A stretch of DNA of 53,377 bases from Thermoflexibacter ruber (GTDB lineage: Bacteria > Bacteroidota > Bacteroidia > Cytophagales > Thermoflexibacteraceae). Position numbers and translations under genes: made by a program. The notes beneath the pieces are model-generated. The model had not been told where the DNA came from, searched no databases, and saw only the letters and a program-made list of their open reading frames with translations. Positions 13,232-22,830 of this stretch are shown piece after piece. The DNA is taken from the NCBI RefSeq assembly GCF_900113045.1, contig NZ_FONY01000038.1, forward strand, positions 1-53,377, written 5' to 3'. Position 1 is the first letter of the stretch. Every line of letters starts with the position of its first letter.

Positions 13232-14506
13232 ATGCCCAAATTCGTTCCTATTCAATCCGTCAAGTCGGTATTGTTTTGGTCGGTCATCTCTGCCGCCTTC
13301 ATCGGACCGGGAACGATTACCACCTGTGCGATGTCTGGGGCAACCTTTGGTTTAGACTTATTGTGGACTTTGACGTTTGCTATTATCGCCTGTACTATCT
13401 TGCAAGAAACAGTGGCTCGCATTACGATTGCCTCTGGATACAGTTTGGGCGAGGTAATCGCTATGTCCTACCCGACCATGAAATACTTGATAGGTTTTGC
13501 TATTGTTTTTGGCTGTGCTGCTTACCAAGCAGGTAACATATTGGGGGCAGTAGCTGGCTTACAACTTATTTTTACTTTTGATAAAGTGTTCATGACGCTT
13601 TTAGTAGCATTTTTTGCCTCCTTGACCTTAGCCTTAGGCAAAGATAAAAGCATTGCCAAGTTTATGGGCATTTGGGTAGCATTGATGGGGCTAATGTTTA
13701 TTTTTGTGGCAACCCAAGCTACATTTTCTTTTTCACAAGTGGTAAAATCTGTTTTGATTCCCTTTTTTCCTTCTAATTCTGCTTTGCTTATCATTGGTTT
13801 GGTGGGAACTACCATAGTCCCTTACAATCTTTTCTTGGGTTCAGGGATTAGCAAAGGACAAGACATCAAAGAGATGAGGATAGGCATACGCTTAGCTATC
13901 CTCATAGGTGGTTTGATTTCTATGGCTATTCTTGTCAGTGGGAGCATAGTGAAAGGGGAATTTTCTTTTGTAGCTACGGTAAATTCACTAAATGAACGAA
14001 TAGGGGTGTGGGCAGGCGGTTGCTTTGCCGTAGGTTTATTTGCCGCAGGTTTTACTTCTTCCATTACCGCCCCCTTAGCCGCTACAATCACTATGCGAAG
14101 CATCGTCTATACAGGGCATAAAAATTGGGCAAAATACAGCTCTTGGACATGGGTATTGGTGATGGTAGTAGGAATTATCTTTGGGGTTTTAGGCACACAA
14201 CCTATTCCTATTATCCTTTTCGCACAGGCACTGAACGGCTTGCTATTGCCCTTAGTGAGTATTTGGGTTTTTTTGATTATCAATAACCAAAAAATCATTC
14301 CCCACCCGTACCAAAACAGTAAACAAGCAAACTTTACCTTATTGATAGTGATAGGGATAGTTATTTTCTTGGGGTTAAACAATTTGCAAAAAGCAATTTT
14401 AACTCATTTACCCTTTGCCGTCCATCCGACTTTTATCTTGCTTTTTATAGGTATTTTATCCCTGTCCGCAGTCATAATTTTATGGGCATTGGGCGGGAAA
14501 AAATAG
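13232..14506 (+). CDS. Nramp-family transporter with non-canonical metal site
   Basis: A 424-residue membrane protein with about eleven helices, related to Nramp (MntH) proton-coupled divalent metal transporters. In canonical Nramps the metal is held by Asp and Asn of DPGN in helix 1 and Met of MPH in helix 6. Here helix 1 reads GPGT (residues 25-28) and helix 6 reads VPYN (196-199), so all three side-chain ligands are missing. It may carry another ion (Nramp-related Mg2+ or Al3+ carriers also diverge here) or have another mechanism. It begins 6 bp after argB and runs convergently against the ABC exporter at 14512. Confidence 0.75.
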   Translation: MPKFVPIQSVKSVLFWSVISAAFIGPGTITTCAMSGATFGLDLLWTLTFAIIACTILQETVARITIASGYSLGEVIAMSYPTMKYLIGFAIVFGCAAYQAGNILGAVAGLQLIFTFDKVFMTLLVAFFASLTLALGKDKSIAKFMGIWVALMGLMFIFVATQATFSFSQVVKSVLIPFFPSNSALLIIGLVGTTIVPYNLFLGSGISKGQDIKEMRIGIRLAILIGGLISMAILVSGSIVKGEFSFVATVNSLNERIGVWAGGCFAVGLFAAGFTSSITAPLAATITMRSIVYTGHKNWAKYSSWTWVLVMVVGIIFGVLGTQPIPIILFAQALNGLLLPLVSIWVFLIINNQKIIPHPYQNSKQANFTLLIVIGIVIFLGLNNLQKAILTHLPFAVHPTFILLFIGILSLSAVIILWALGGKK

Positions 14507-14511
14507 TTTTT

Positions 14512-16371
14512 TTAAACTTCCAACATTTGTAATTTTATCAAATTGCTGTAAATACCTTTGTCTATGTTCGTAAGTTTCTCATGCGAGCCTTCCTCTACTA
14601 TCAGTCCACTCTCAATCACATAGATTTTATCTACTTTGCGGATAGTGGCTAAGCGGTGGGCTATGATAATAGAAGTACGGTCTTTCATCAGTTCCTCTAA
14701 GGCTTCTTGGACTAACTGCTCTGACTCAGCATCTAAGGAACTTGTTGCCTCGTCTAAAATCAGGATAGAAGGATTTTTCAAAATCGCTCTGGCAATAGCG
14801 ATTCTTTGTCTTTGTCCGCCCGAGAGTTTAACCCCTCTTTCTCCGACCAAAGTGGCAAATTTTTCAGGGAAAGACTCTATGAACTCCAAAGCATTGGCTT
14901 TTCTTGCGGCTTCTATGATTTCTTCTTCTGTAGCCTCGGGCTTGCCATAAGCAATATTTTCTTTGATAGTTCCACCAAAAAGTATCACCTCTTGTGGCAC
15001 GATGCTGATATTGTCGCGATAAGCAATCAAAGGATACTCTTGAATATTTTTGCCATCTACTTTAATCTGTCCATGACTAACCGAATAAAAACGCATCAAT
15101 AGTTGGATAATAGTAGATTTTCCCGCTCCACTATGCCCCACTAAAGCTACTTTTTCACCAGCCTTGATGTCCAAATTGATACCCTTGAGTACTTCTATGT
15201 CTTGGCGAGTAGGGTAGGTAAAGCGAACATTATCAAAGGTAATGTTGCCTACAAAACGCATCGGTGGTTGCAAAAGCATAATATCAAACTCGCTGTCAGT
15301 ATGCAAGATTTCTTGCACGCGTTCCGAAGCCCCTATTGCTCGCTGGAGTTGCCCATAAATATCCCCTAATCCCCCAATAGACCCCCCAACAAAAACCGTA
15401 TAAATTACAAAACTTGTAAGTTCACCTATACTGATTTCCTTGTTCTCAACTAAGGTAACTCCATACCAAAGCACTGCAACGATTCCTCCGAAAATAGATA
15501 GAATAATGAACGAAACAAAAATACCGCGATAAGTTGCTGTCGTGAGTGCATTTCTTACTACACGGTCTAACGAATGACGATAGCGACTGACTTCAAAAAA
15601 CTCATTAGTAAATGCTTTAACAACATGAATGGCTTGCAAGGTTTCTTCTACTATCGTATTGGCATTAGCCAACTCATCTTGGGTTTTTTTAGACATTTTC
15701 CTAATAGATTTACCAAAAAACAAGCCTGCGATAATGAGTAAAGGAATCACTGCCAGCATAAAGAAAGTCAGCTTGGGGGTTTCCCAAAAACAAATGGCTA
15801 AACCAATGATGAAAATAAAGATTTGCCTGAGGAACTCTGCTAAAGTGATAGAAAAAGTATCATGCAAAAGTGAAATGTCCGCAGTCAGTCGACTCATAAG
15901 TTCCCCTGTTCTGCGCTTGTCGTAAAAAGTAATAGGTAAAGTAATCAGTTTTTGGTATAAAGTCTTGCGAATATCTGCAATGCCCAACTCACTTACTCTG
16001 GCAAAGAAAAAAACTCGTAGAAAAGAAAAAATACTCTGAACTATTAAAATGAGAATAAGCAAGGAAGCAATCATGTTGATGTCCTTCCCTAAAAACTGGT
16101 AGCTATCACGCGGGATTTTGATAACATTAGTAAAAACATAACCTACGTCCAACTGCTTGCCTAAAGAAGTATCTATCAACTGACCAGTAAAGTAGGGGAA
16201 AGCCAAAACCGTAGCACTGGACAAAACCAAACAAATAATACCCGCTACAAAATAACCTCGATAGGGTAAGATAAAATTATAAATACCAAGTAAGTGCTTC
16301 AGTGTATTTTGATTAACAACTACTTTTTTATCTATTTCGTCATCGTAGTTGTATTGTCTTCTACCTGCCAT
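14512..16371 (-). CDS. MsbA-like ABC exporter (half-transporter with fused permease)
   Basis: A 619-residue type IV ABC exporter. The first ~340 residues form a six-helix transmembrane domain; the ATPase domain occupies about 375-610 with Walker A GHSGAGKST, signature LSGGQRQR, Walker B ILILDEATSSLD and the H-loop IIAHRLAT. It would work as a homodimer exporting a lipid or other hydrophobic substrate from the inner membrane, with MsbA-like lipid flipping the usual role in Bacteroidota. The ATG at 16371 follows a ~45-residue N-terminal extension (MAGRRQYNYDDEIDKK) common in this group. It is convergent with the Nramp gene, 5 bp apart. Confidence 0.85.
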   Translation of the reverse strand: MAGRRQYNYDDEIDKKVVVNQNTLKHLLGIYNFILPYRGYFVAGIICLVLSSATVLAFPYFTGQLIDTSLGKQLDVGYVFTNVIKIPRDSYQFLGKDINMIASLLILILIVQSIFSFLRVFFFARVSELGIADIRKTLYQKLITLPITFYDKRRTGELMSRLTADISLLHDTFSITLAEFLRQIFIFIIGLAICFWETPKLTFFMLAVIPLLIIAGLFFGKSIRKMSKKTQDELANANTIVEETLQAIHVVKAFTNEFFEVSRYRHSLDRVVRNALTTATYRGIFVSFIILSIFGGIVAVLWYGVTLVENKEISIGELTSFVIYTVFVGGSIGGLGDIYGQLQRAIGASERVQEILHTDSEFDIMLLQPPMRFVGNITFDNVRFTYPTRQDIEVLKGINLDIKAGEKVALVGHSGAGKSTIIQLLMRFYSVSHGQIKVDGKNIQEYPLIAYRDNISIVPQEVILFGGTIKENIAYGKPEATEEEIIEAARKANALEFIESFPEKFATLVGERGVKLSGGQRQRIAIARAILKNPSILILDEATSSLDAESEQLVQEALEELMKDRTSIIIAHRLATIRKVDKIYVIESGLIVEEGSHEKLTNIDKGIYSNLIKLQMLEV

Positions 16372-16951
16372 GATTAGGATTAATTTAATGTGTTTAGCTC
16401 AATGTAAAAAGAATCTGTAGCAATGCTATTTTAACTGCAAAGTTAATAATAAAACTCACATAGCATTGATTAATTTATCTAAGTTGGTAGAATTTAGTTA
16501 AGCAAGATAATCAGGCAGGGATAAAAAAAATCACGGTGCAAAGCCGTCTGCCCGCACCGTGTTTTTTCAACCAGCTATGAAAAGAATATTTAAGGCAAAA
16601 CCCTAAACATTTACTATCTTGATACAAAGATATACAAAAACAAGTATTCAAGTCAAAATATTTGTGAATTTTTTTTGAACCCAATATTAAATTAATTCTA
16701 ACATAGTGCTAAGTAATTAATAAAGAGCAGGATTATTATGCTGAATTATTAGATGCTAAAAGACAAATTTTCTTGTTCAGGAGGCTTCAAGTAATGTAAA
16801 TCGGCGATTCATCAGTTTTGCATGAAAAGCCAAACAACTCAAATACAGCACAAAGCAAAATAAATCTACCTATAGACTAAGCAAAATGAAAATATTTTCA
16901 TAGTATTGCTTTTCATAGAAAACATAATAAAAAAAACTTATAAATAGAGAA
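16372..16951. other. Gene-free divergent intergenic region
   Basis: 580 bases between the ABC exporter and aminopeptidase P, which are transcribed away from each other. No ORF with coding character is seen. The only distinct structure is the two-sided terminator-like hairpin at 16532-16567, which has no gene in front of it on either strand. That leaves room for a small RNA of up to ~150 nt, but I see no recognised RNA family. Confidence 0.5.
16532..16567 (+). terminator. Bidirectional terminator-like hairpin without an adjacent gene
   Basis: CACGGTGC and GCACCGTG form a perfect 8-bp GC-rich stem with a 14-nt loop, with eight A residues upstream and six T residues downstream, so it could terminate on either strand. 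Both flanking genes point away from it. Confidence 0.65.
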
Positions 16952-18241
16952 ATGAGATATTCCCCAATTAACAACCAACTTTTTATCCAGAATCGCCAAA
17001 ACTTGGCACAGATGCTCAAACCTAATAGCTTAGCAGTTTTCAACTCTAATGATATTATGCCCACAAGTGCAGACGGTACGATGCCTTTTAAGCAACAAAG
17101 TGATATTTTCTACCTTTCGGGCATAGACCAAGAAGAAAGTATCTTGGTTATTTTTCCTAATGCCAAAGAAGAAAAGCATAAGGAAATCCTCTTTTTGAGA
17201 GAAACAGATGAGCATATTGCTGTTTGGGAAGGGCATAAATACACCAAAGAAGAAGCTACTCAGGTTTCTGGGGTCAAAACCGTCTATTGGCTTTCTCAAT
17301 TCAGGTCTATTTTTTATCAGCTAACCTGTGAGTGTGAGAGCATCTACCTGAATCATAACGAGCATCTAAGAGCCGTGATAGAAGTCGAAACCAGAGATAT
17401 GCGCTTTATCAAATGGGTTAAGGAAACTTTCCCACTCCATCGCTTAGAACGCTTACAGCCCCTCATGCACTACTTGAGAGCTATCAAATCAGAAATAGAA
17501 ATAGCACTCATCAAAAAGGCTTGTGAAATTACAGAAAAAGGCTTCCGTCGCGTGCTTTCTTTTGTGAAAGAAGGAGTTATGGAGTATGAAGTAGAAGCAG
17601 AGTTGATACACGAGTTTATCCGCAACGGTTCAAAAGGTTTTGCTTATACTCCCATCATTGCTTCTGGAAAAAATGCTTGCGTTTTGCACTACATAGACAA
17701 TGACAAACCCTGCAAAGCTGGCGATGTACTACTCATGGACGTAGCGGCGGAGTACGCTAACTACGCTTCAGACCTTACCCGAACCATTCCCGTGAGTGGT
17801 AAGTTTTCAGACCGACAGCGTGCAGTATATAATGCTGTTTTAAGAGTAATGAAAGAGGCTAAGCAAATGCTGGTAGTAGGCAATAATTGGATAGACTACC
17901 ATAAAGAAGTAGGGAAAATTATGGAAGGAGAACTCATCGGCTTAGGTTTACTGGACAAGCACGAAGTAGCCAAGCAAGACCCTGAGAAACCTCTTTACAA
18001 AAAATATTTTATGCACGGCACCTCACACCACTTAGGTTTAGACGTGCATGATTACGGCAACAAATACCGCACTTTTGAGGCGGGTATGGTGTTTACTTGC
18101 GAACCAGGGATTTATATTCCAGAAGAAGGGTTTGGCATAAGATTGGAAAATGATATACTCATTACACCTAACGGCAATGTAGATTTGATGGAATCTATCC
18201 CTATCGAAGCAGAGGAAATAGAAGAATTAATGAAAAAATAG
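16952..18241 (+). CDS. pepP: Xaa-Pro aminopeptidase (aminopeptidase P)
   Basis: A 429-residue M24 metallopeptidase that removes N-terminal residues preceding proline. The N-terminal creatinase-like domain (about 1-165) is followed by the pita-bread catalytic domain. The metal ligands are visible in order: Asp in LLMDVAAEY and Asp in ASDLTRTIP, His in MHGTSHHLGLDVHD, Glu in FTCEPGIYI and Glu in FGIRLENDILIT. Length and N-terminal start (MRYSPINNQLFIQNR) fit the family. It is the only gene in its unit. Confidence 0.9.
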   Translation: MRYSPINNQLFIQNRQNLAQMLKPNSLAVFNSNDIMPTSADGTMPFKQQSDIFYLSGIDQEESILVIFPNAKEEKHKEILFLRETDEHIAVWEGHKYTKEEATQVSGVKTVYWLSQFRSIFYQLTCECESIYLNHNEHLRAVIEVETRDMRFIKWVKETFPLHRLERLQPLMHYLRAIKSEIEIALIKKACEITEKGFRRVLSFVKEGVMEYEVEAELIHEFIRNGSKGFAYTPIIASGKNACVLHYIDNDKPCKAGDVLLMDVAAEYANYASDLTRTIPVSGKFSDRQRAVYNAVLRVMKEAKQMLVVGNNWIDYHKEVGKIMEGELIGLGLLDKHEVAKQDPEKPLYKKYFMHGTSHHLGLDVHDYGNKYRTFEAGMVFTCEPGIYIPEEGFGIRLENDILITPNGNVDLMESIPIEAEEIEELMKK

Positions 18242-18485
18242 TTAATTTTTATAAGTTATTTGTCATATTATTCTTTGGCTTCGTCTTTTATTTTTGTAAA
18301 TTGCATTTATTGAAATGTTTAGTCAAACTACTTTACTAAAAGATAAAATAAATACTTTCAAATGATTTTATTCATCATAAAATAGTAAGGATTTAGCCCC
18401 TGTATATTTTTTATAAAAACTTTTAATAAATAAAATTTATCCTTAGTTGAGGAAAAATTTGAGTTTGCATTCCAAATACAATGTT

Positions 18486-20669
18486 ATGAAAAGACACTTG
18501 TATATAATTGTTTTTTTATTATTCACATTACTTTTACAAACTAATACTTTTTGGGTTTTCTCCCAGACTATTATCTATGGTAAGGTAGTGCTTACAGATG
18601 GGAAACCACTGAAAGATGTGAGTGTAGTAGTAGATAACCAAAAGCCTGTGATTACAACTACTATGGGTATTTTTGGAGTTGAGATTGCAGGAAACACTCC
18701 TCAAAGCGTAAAAGCTACCAAGAAAAATTTTACCCAGAAAAGTTGGAAGTATGATGAAAAAGCAAAAAAGATACAGATTGTGATGGAACCGCTCACCATA
18801 CTTTCTGGTGAACTAAAAGATGAAAATGAAAAACCCATCGCAAATGCTAAGATAACACTATCAAAAATTAACCCTGACAAACCAGCCTTGACCAATAACT
18901 TAGGACAATTTAACGTTCCGCTTCCTGAAGGAGCAGACATCTCTAAACCCGGTGAAATATACATCAACGGTAAGCAGATTCCCTCAGAAAGTTTTTCCCT
19001 CACCGATGGTAATATCAAAATCAAAGCCTCTAAAAATACGGTGGAATTAGAGTCAGTGAATAACACACTGATTGAAAAAACAAAAATTTTGGAGGAGAAG
19101 AAAATTACCAAAATCAAAGTTATGGATTTGACAGGGAGTGCATTAGAGATGCAAAAAATTACCATAGACGGACAAGATTACATCACTGATGCCAAGGGAG
19201 AAGTACTTACCCAGCACGAAATAAGCAAAGATAGCAGAGTTTTTATGGAAGGCTTTAAAATCAAAATCCTGCCTACCGAGTTTTATCTCCTTATCAATGC
19301 AGAACGCATCAGAGAAAATGAAGAAGTAGATACTACGCAAGTAATTGAGGAGATTATCAAATCAGAAGCCACTATCTCTTTGGCAGGAAACTACAAAGAG
19401 CAGTTCAATCAGATGATAGCAGACTTAGAAGTAAGAAAACAAATGCTATTACAGATGAATGAACAAACAAGACTGGAGATATTGGAAATTACCAAAAGAC
19501 TCATAGAAGACCCTAACCTTAGCAAACAAGAAAGAGAAGAACTCAATATCAAGCGGATACAGTTGGAACAAGCCTTAGTAGATAACGAATTAGCTTATCA
19601 AGATGCCGTAGAAAAAACCAAAGTAGCTTTGGACAGTATGCGTATTGTGCTTCAGAGTTCTGAATTGGAAAGGATACAAACACAGCGGGAAATAGAAGAA
19701 AAAGAAAAGGAGGCTAAAAGAAACTTAATTATTTTTGGAGTAATAGCCGTTGCATTAGCCGCTGTAGTTTTAGCCTTTTTTATCGCCAACAGACGAGTGA
19801 AAAAAGAGCATGAGGAATTGGAAAAAGCAAAAGGCGAGTTAGAAAAATCTTACGAGGAACTTAAGCAACAAAAAAATAAAATAGAGCAGCAAAATAATTT
19901 CATCACAACCAGTATTCGTTATGCAGAAACTATGCAGAAGGCTATCCTGCCCTTAGATGAAACTTTTAACGAACGTTTTGATGAATTTCTCAAAATTTTC
20001 CTCCCCAAAGACATCGTTTCTGGTGATTTTTATTGGCTTTCTACCTTAGACAACCTCACTTTTTTTGCCTTAGTAGATTGCACAGGGCATGGCGTTCCCG
20101 GTGCCTTCATGTCCCTCATTGGCAACAACTCCTTAAATGAGATTGTCAATCAAAAAAATATACATTCTCCCGCCCAAATCTTAGAAGAACTCAACACAAG
20201 CATTAGAAAAGCCCTAAGACAGACCCATACAGACAACGATGATGGCATGGACGTAGCTCTTTGCGCCATCGCTAAACCTGACAAAGAGGGTTTGATAAAG
20301 GTTACTTTTGCAGGAGCAAAACGCAACATGGTCTATTGCAGTCAGGCACAAGGCGACCAACTTTTAGAAATCAAAGGAGATAAAAAAACCATTGGTGGCT
20401 TTTTCAAGGAAAACCGCAACAATCAATTTACCAACCACGAAGTAGTCTTACAAAAAGGAGATGTACTCTATTTTTATACTGATGGACTAACAGACCAACC
20501 CAATATAAAACAAGAAAAGTTTGGCTCAGTAAGGCTAAAAAGTATCATCAAAGAAAACCTGCATCTTAGTCTTTCTGAACAGCAAATCATTATCATGGAG
20601 GAACTCAATCTCCATAAGCAAGGGGCAGAGCAAAGAGATGATATGAGTTTGATAGGGTTGAGGCTGTAA
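18486..20669 (+). CDS. Membrane-anchored SpoIIE/PP2C-type serine phosphatase with carboxypeptidase-regulatory-like domains
   Basis: A 727-residue signalling protein. After a signal/TM segment (about residues 3-25) come carboxypeptidase-regulatory-like beta domains (TIIYGKVVLTDGKPLKDV and LSGELKDENEKPIANAKI), a coiled coil, one transmembrane helix (about 416-435) and a second coiled coil. The C-terminal ~200 residues are a SpoIIE phosphatase with the metal-binding motifs IVSGDFYWL, DCTGHGVPGAFMS, FYTDGLTDQ and RDDMSLIGL. The catalytic part is cytoplasmic. The ATG at 18486 directly precedes the signal segment and is preferred over one at 18447. The target is unknown; these enzymes often dephosphorylate anti-sigma-factor antagonists. 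A second SpoIIE protein is at 30802. Confidence 0.8.
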   Translation: MKRHLYIIVFLLFTLLLQTNTFWVFSQTIIYGKVVLTDGKPLKDVSVVVDNQKPVITTTMGIFGVEIAGNTPQSVKATKKNFTQKSWKYDEKAKKIQIVMEPLTILSGELKDENEKPIANAKITLSKINPDKPALTNNLGQFNVPLPEGADISKPGEIYINGKQIPSESFSLTDGNIKIKASKNTVELESVNNTLIEKTKILEEKKITKIKVMDLTGSALEMQKITIDGQDYITDAKGEVLTQHEISKDSRVFMEGFKIKILPTEFYLLINAERIRENEEVDTTQVIEEIIKSEATISLAGNYKEQFNQMIADLEVRKQMLLQMNEQTRLEILEITKRLIEDPNLSKQEREELNIKRIQLEQALVDNELAYQDAVEKTKVALDSMRIVLQSSELERIQTQREIEEKEKEAKRNLIIFGVIAVALAAVVLAFFIANRRVKKEHEELEKAKGELEKSYEELKQQKNKIEQQNNFITTSIRYAETMQKAILPLDETFNERFDEFLKIFLPKDIVSGDFYWLSTLDNLTFFALVDCTGHGVPGAFMSLIGNNSLNEIVNQKNIHSPAQILEELNTSIRKALRQTHTDNDDGMDVALCAIAKPDKEGLIKVTFAGAKRNMVYCSQAQGDQLLEIKGDKKTIGGFFKENRNNQFTNHEVVLQKGDVLYFYTDGLTDQPNIKQEKFGSVRLKSIIKENLHLSLSEQQIIIMEELNLHKQGAEQRDDMSLIGLRL

Positions 20670-20701
20670 ATTTTTCTTGATTTACTAACTAAAAAATCGC
20701 T

Positions 20702-22129
20702 TTACTCTCCCTCCTCCACCCGAAACTCTGCCCCCATAGCCTCACAAATGCACTTTCCTACAAAGGCATTATCTCCTTTTATCTCATTCATTATCAATAT
20801 ATTATAAGGAGAATAGTAGAGCGGTTTTACTTTGACTATGCCTTGCGTATTTTTTGATTTTAGTGCTAATAAGTAATTCATACGAGCCTTGTCGCTCTCG
20901 AGGTAGAGGCGAGTGTAATGCAAACCTATTCGTAAATCATTGGACATGATGAGGAAACTTACAGCAGCAAAAATAGTCAGCGTCTTAGCTATTTGCAAAG
21001 GAAAGGTTGTCTGATAACCTATTAAAAATGAAAGTATTGCAGTAAATATAAGCACATAAAAAGCCAGATGAGTAAGTGAGCGATACGCTCCAATGCCTCC
21101 CATCGCATATACATTGGGGAATATACCTATCAGTAAGAGCAAAAGCAGTGCAAAAATACCAACTACCAAAATTTTGACTGTGATATGCTCGTTGATGCTA
21201 TTTGTCTTTCTGCACAAAGCACCTACATAAATCATGCACACAGAAAGCACCAATAAGAAAATACTTTTTTGGACTGTTAATGCTAAAATAGTATAATACA
21301 AGTACTTAGCAGAGCGGTACAAGGTGTAGATGAGGCTCATTTCTGGAAAAATACTCTTTCTTTCCCAAGTGCCTCTGGCAAAAATCATAGCTAAAAAAGC
21401 ACACAAGCAAAAAATAAAAGCAAGCAAGATTTTTTTATTTTTTTGAGCTGTTTGTGTTCCCTTTAAATCAAGGAGTTGAAAAGTATAGTTGAACAATTTA
21501 GGAAAAATTTGGAAAAATAATAGTAGCATTAAAAACATTAGCAACACCATTCCAAAACTTTCAGAGGAACTTCCCGCTATAAGAAAACTTACGCTCAAGA
21601 TTAGGTAAGAAAACACTGATTTTGAAGGAGATATTATCTCTGCAAAGCCCAACAGAGCAAAAGCAATCCCTCCAAAATACATAGCTGAGGCACTCAGCCA
21701 ATAAAAAGCACTGAAATCATAGATAGTAAGCAAAAAACTATTGAATATCAACAGGCTAAGAGTAAAAACTTGCCAATTTTTTAGGATTCTTGGCGGTAGA
21801 AATTGGCTGAGAATTTTAAAAATGGAAAATAAAAAAATACCAATTAAAACTATGTGATAAAAAAGCAAAGTGGGAATCAAATCGTAGAGCAGGAGAGAAA
21901 GATTAATCAAAATTTGCGAGCCAAATCTACCCTGCCAAGTAGTATAGTTGTGATGAATGGCACCAAAAAAGCCATATTCTTGCAACCATGCCTTAAAACA
22001 GTAGTCATCTAAGGCTAAACGATTATAGAAAGCAATTTTTAATACAAAAAATAAATACAAACTATTAGTAAACAACAGGAAAATGAAAGTCCAAGGGAGT
22101 TTTTTTATTGCAAGAAAATCATTTTTCAT
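20702..22129 (-). CDS. DUF6056-type polytopic membrane protein
   Basis: A 475-residue membrane protein with about eleven helices. The first extracytoplasmic loop has NRLALDDYCFKAWLQ and YTTWQGRFG, the pattern of the DUF6056 group, which resembles lipid-sugar-dependent (GT-C-like) glycosyltransferases with an acidic motif after helix 1. A short soluble C-terminus (about 410-475) ends in VEEGE. Function is not established. It ends 3 bp after the LolD-like gene on the same strand (stop to start), so it is likely in the unit 24075-20702, though no functional link to the ABC pair is evident. Confidence 0.65.
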   Translation of the reverse strand: MKNDFLAIKKLPWTFIFLLFTNSLYLFFVLKIAFYNRLALDDYCFKAWLQEYGFFGAIHHNYTTWQGRFGSQILINLSLLLYDLIPTLLFYHIVLIGIFLFSIFKILSQFLPPRILKNWQVFTLSLLIFNSFLLTIYDFSAFYWLSASAMYFGGIAFALLGFAEIISPSKSVFSYLILSVSFLIAGSSSESFGMVLLMFLMLLLFFQIFPKLFNYTFQLLDLKGTQTAQKNKKILLAFIFCLCAFLAMIFARGTWERKSIFPEMSLIYTLYRSAKYLYYTILALTVQKSIFLLVLSVCMIYVGALCRKTNSINEHITVKILVVGIFALLLLLLIGIFPNVYAMGGIGAYRSLTHLAFYVLIFTAILSFLIGYQTTFPLQIAKTLTIFAAVSFLIMSNDLRIGLHYTRLYLESDKARMNYLLALKSKNTQGIVKVKPLYYSPYNILIMNEIKGDNAFVGKCICEAMGAEFRVEEGE

Positions 22130-22132
22130 AGC

Positions 22133-22825
22133 CTACTTTGCTGATTCACCGTTGATAATTTCCCCGTCGCTCATCTCGATAATTCTATCAGAGTTTTGGG
22201 CAAAGTCTGTATCGTGGGTTACGGCAATAATGGTTTGGTGATAGGTTTGAGAGAGATTTTTCAGAATTTCAAATACGTTCTGTGTATTTTTTTTGTCCAA
22301 ATTGCCCGTAGGCTCATCGCCCATGATGATAGTAGGATTGTTAATCAAAGCCCTTGCAATGGCTACTCTTTGTTGCTGACCGCCTGAAAGTCTGCTGGAT
22401 AGCTTGTGAGCGTGTTCTTCCATGCCCAGCAGTGCCAGCTTTGCCAAAGCCTGTTCCTCTATTTCTTTTTTGCTAAATTTCCCCAATTTGAGGGCAGGAA
22501 TCATGACGTTTTGCAAAACCGTAAACTCAGGAAGGAGGTAGTGAAACTGAAAAACAAAACCGATATGCTCATTGCGAAACTTTGCCAAGTCATTCTTACT
22601 TTTTCCTGTCAATTTTTCGCCTGTCATGCTGATAGTTCCCTCATAGTCCGTATCCATAGTGGAGAGCAAGTAAAGCAAGGTGGACTTGCCACAGCCCGAC
22701 TTTCCGACAATACTCACAAATTCCCCTTTTTTTACCTCAAAGCTAATATTTTTAAGGACTTGAAATTTAGTAGGTTCGTAAAAATATTTATTGAGTTTGT
22801 CTGCTTTTAAGACGACTTCTTTCAT
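22133..22825 (-). CDS. ABC transporter ATPase, LolD/MacB type
   Basis: A 230-residue ATPase with Walker A GKSGCGKST, Q-loop HIGFVFQFHYLLPEFTV, signature LSGGQQQR, Walker B IIMGDEPTGNLD and H-loop AVTHD. The LLPEFTVLQNV segment and PTGNLD are typical of the LolD/MacB/FtsE branch, whose members power mechanotransmission with FtsX-fold permeases. It lies 5 bp behind the permease gene at 22831-24075. The pair may release lipoproteins or drive an export step at the inner membrane. Confidence 0.85.
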   Translation of the reverse strand: MKEVVLKADKLNKYFYEPTKFQVLKNISFEVKKGEFVSIVGKSGCGKSTLLYLLSTMDTDYEGTISMTGEKLTGKSKNDLAKFRNEHIGFVFQFHYLLPEFTVLQNVMIPALKLGKFSKKEIEEQALAKLALLGMEEHAHKLSSRLSGGQQQRVAIARALINNPTIIMGDEPTGNLDKKNTQNVFEILKNLSQTYHQTIIAVTHDTDFAQNSDRIIEMSDGEIINGESAK

Positions 22826-22830
22826 GTTTT

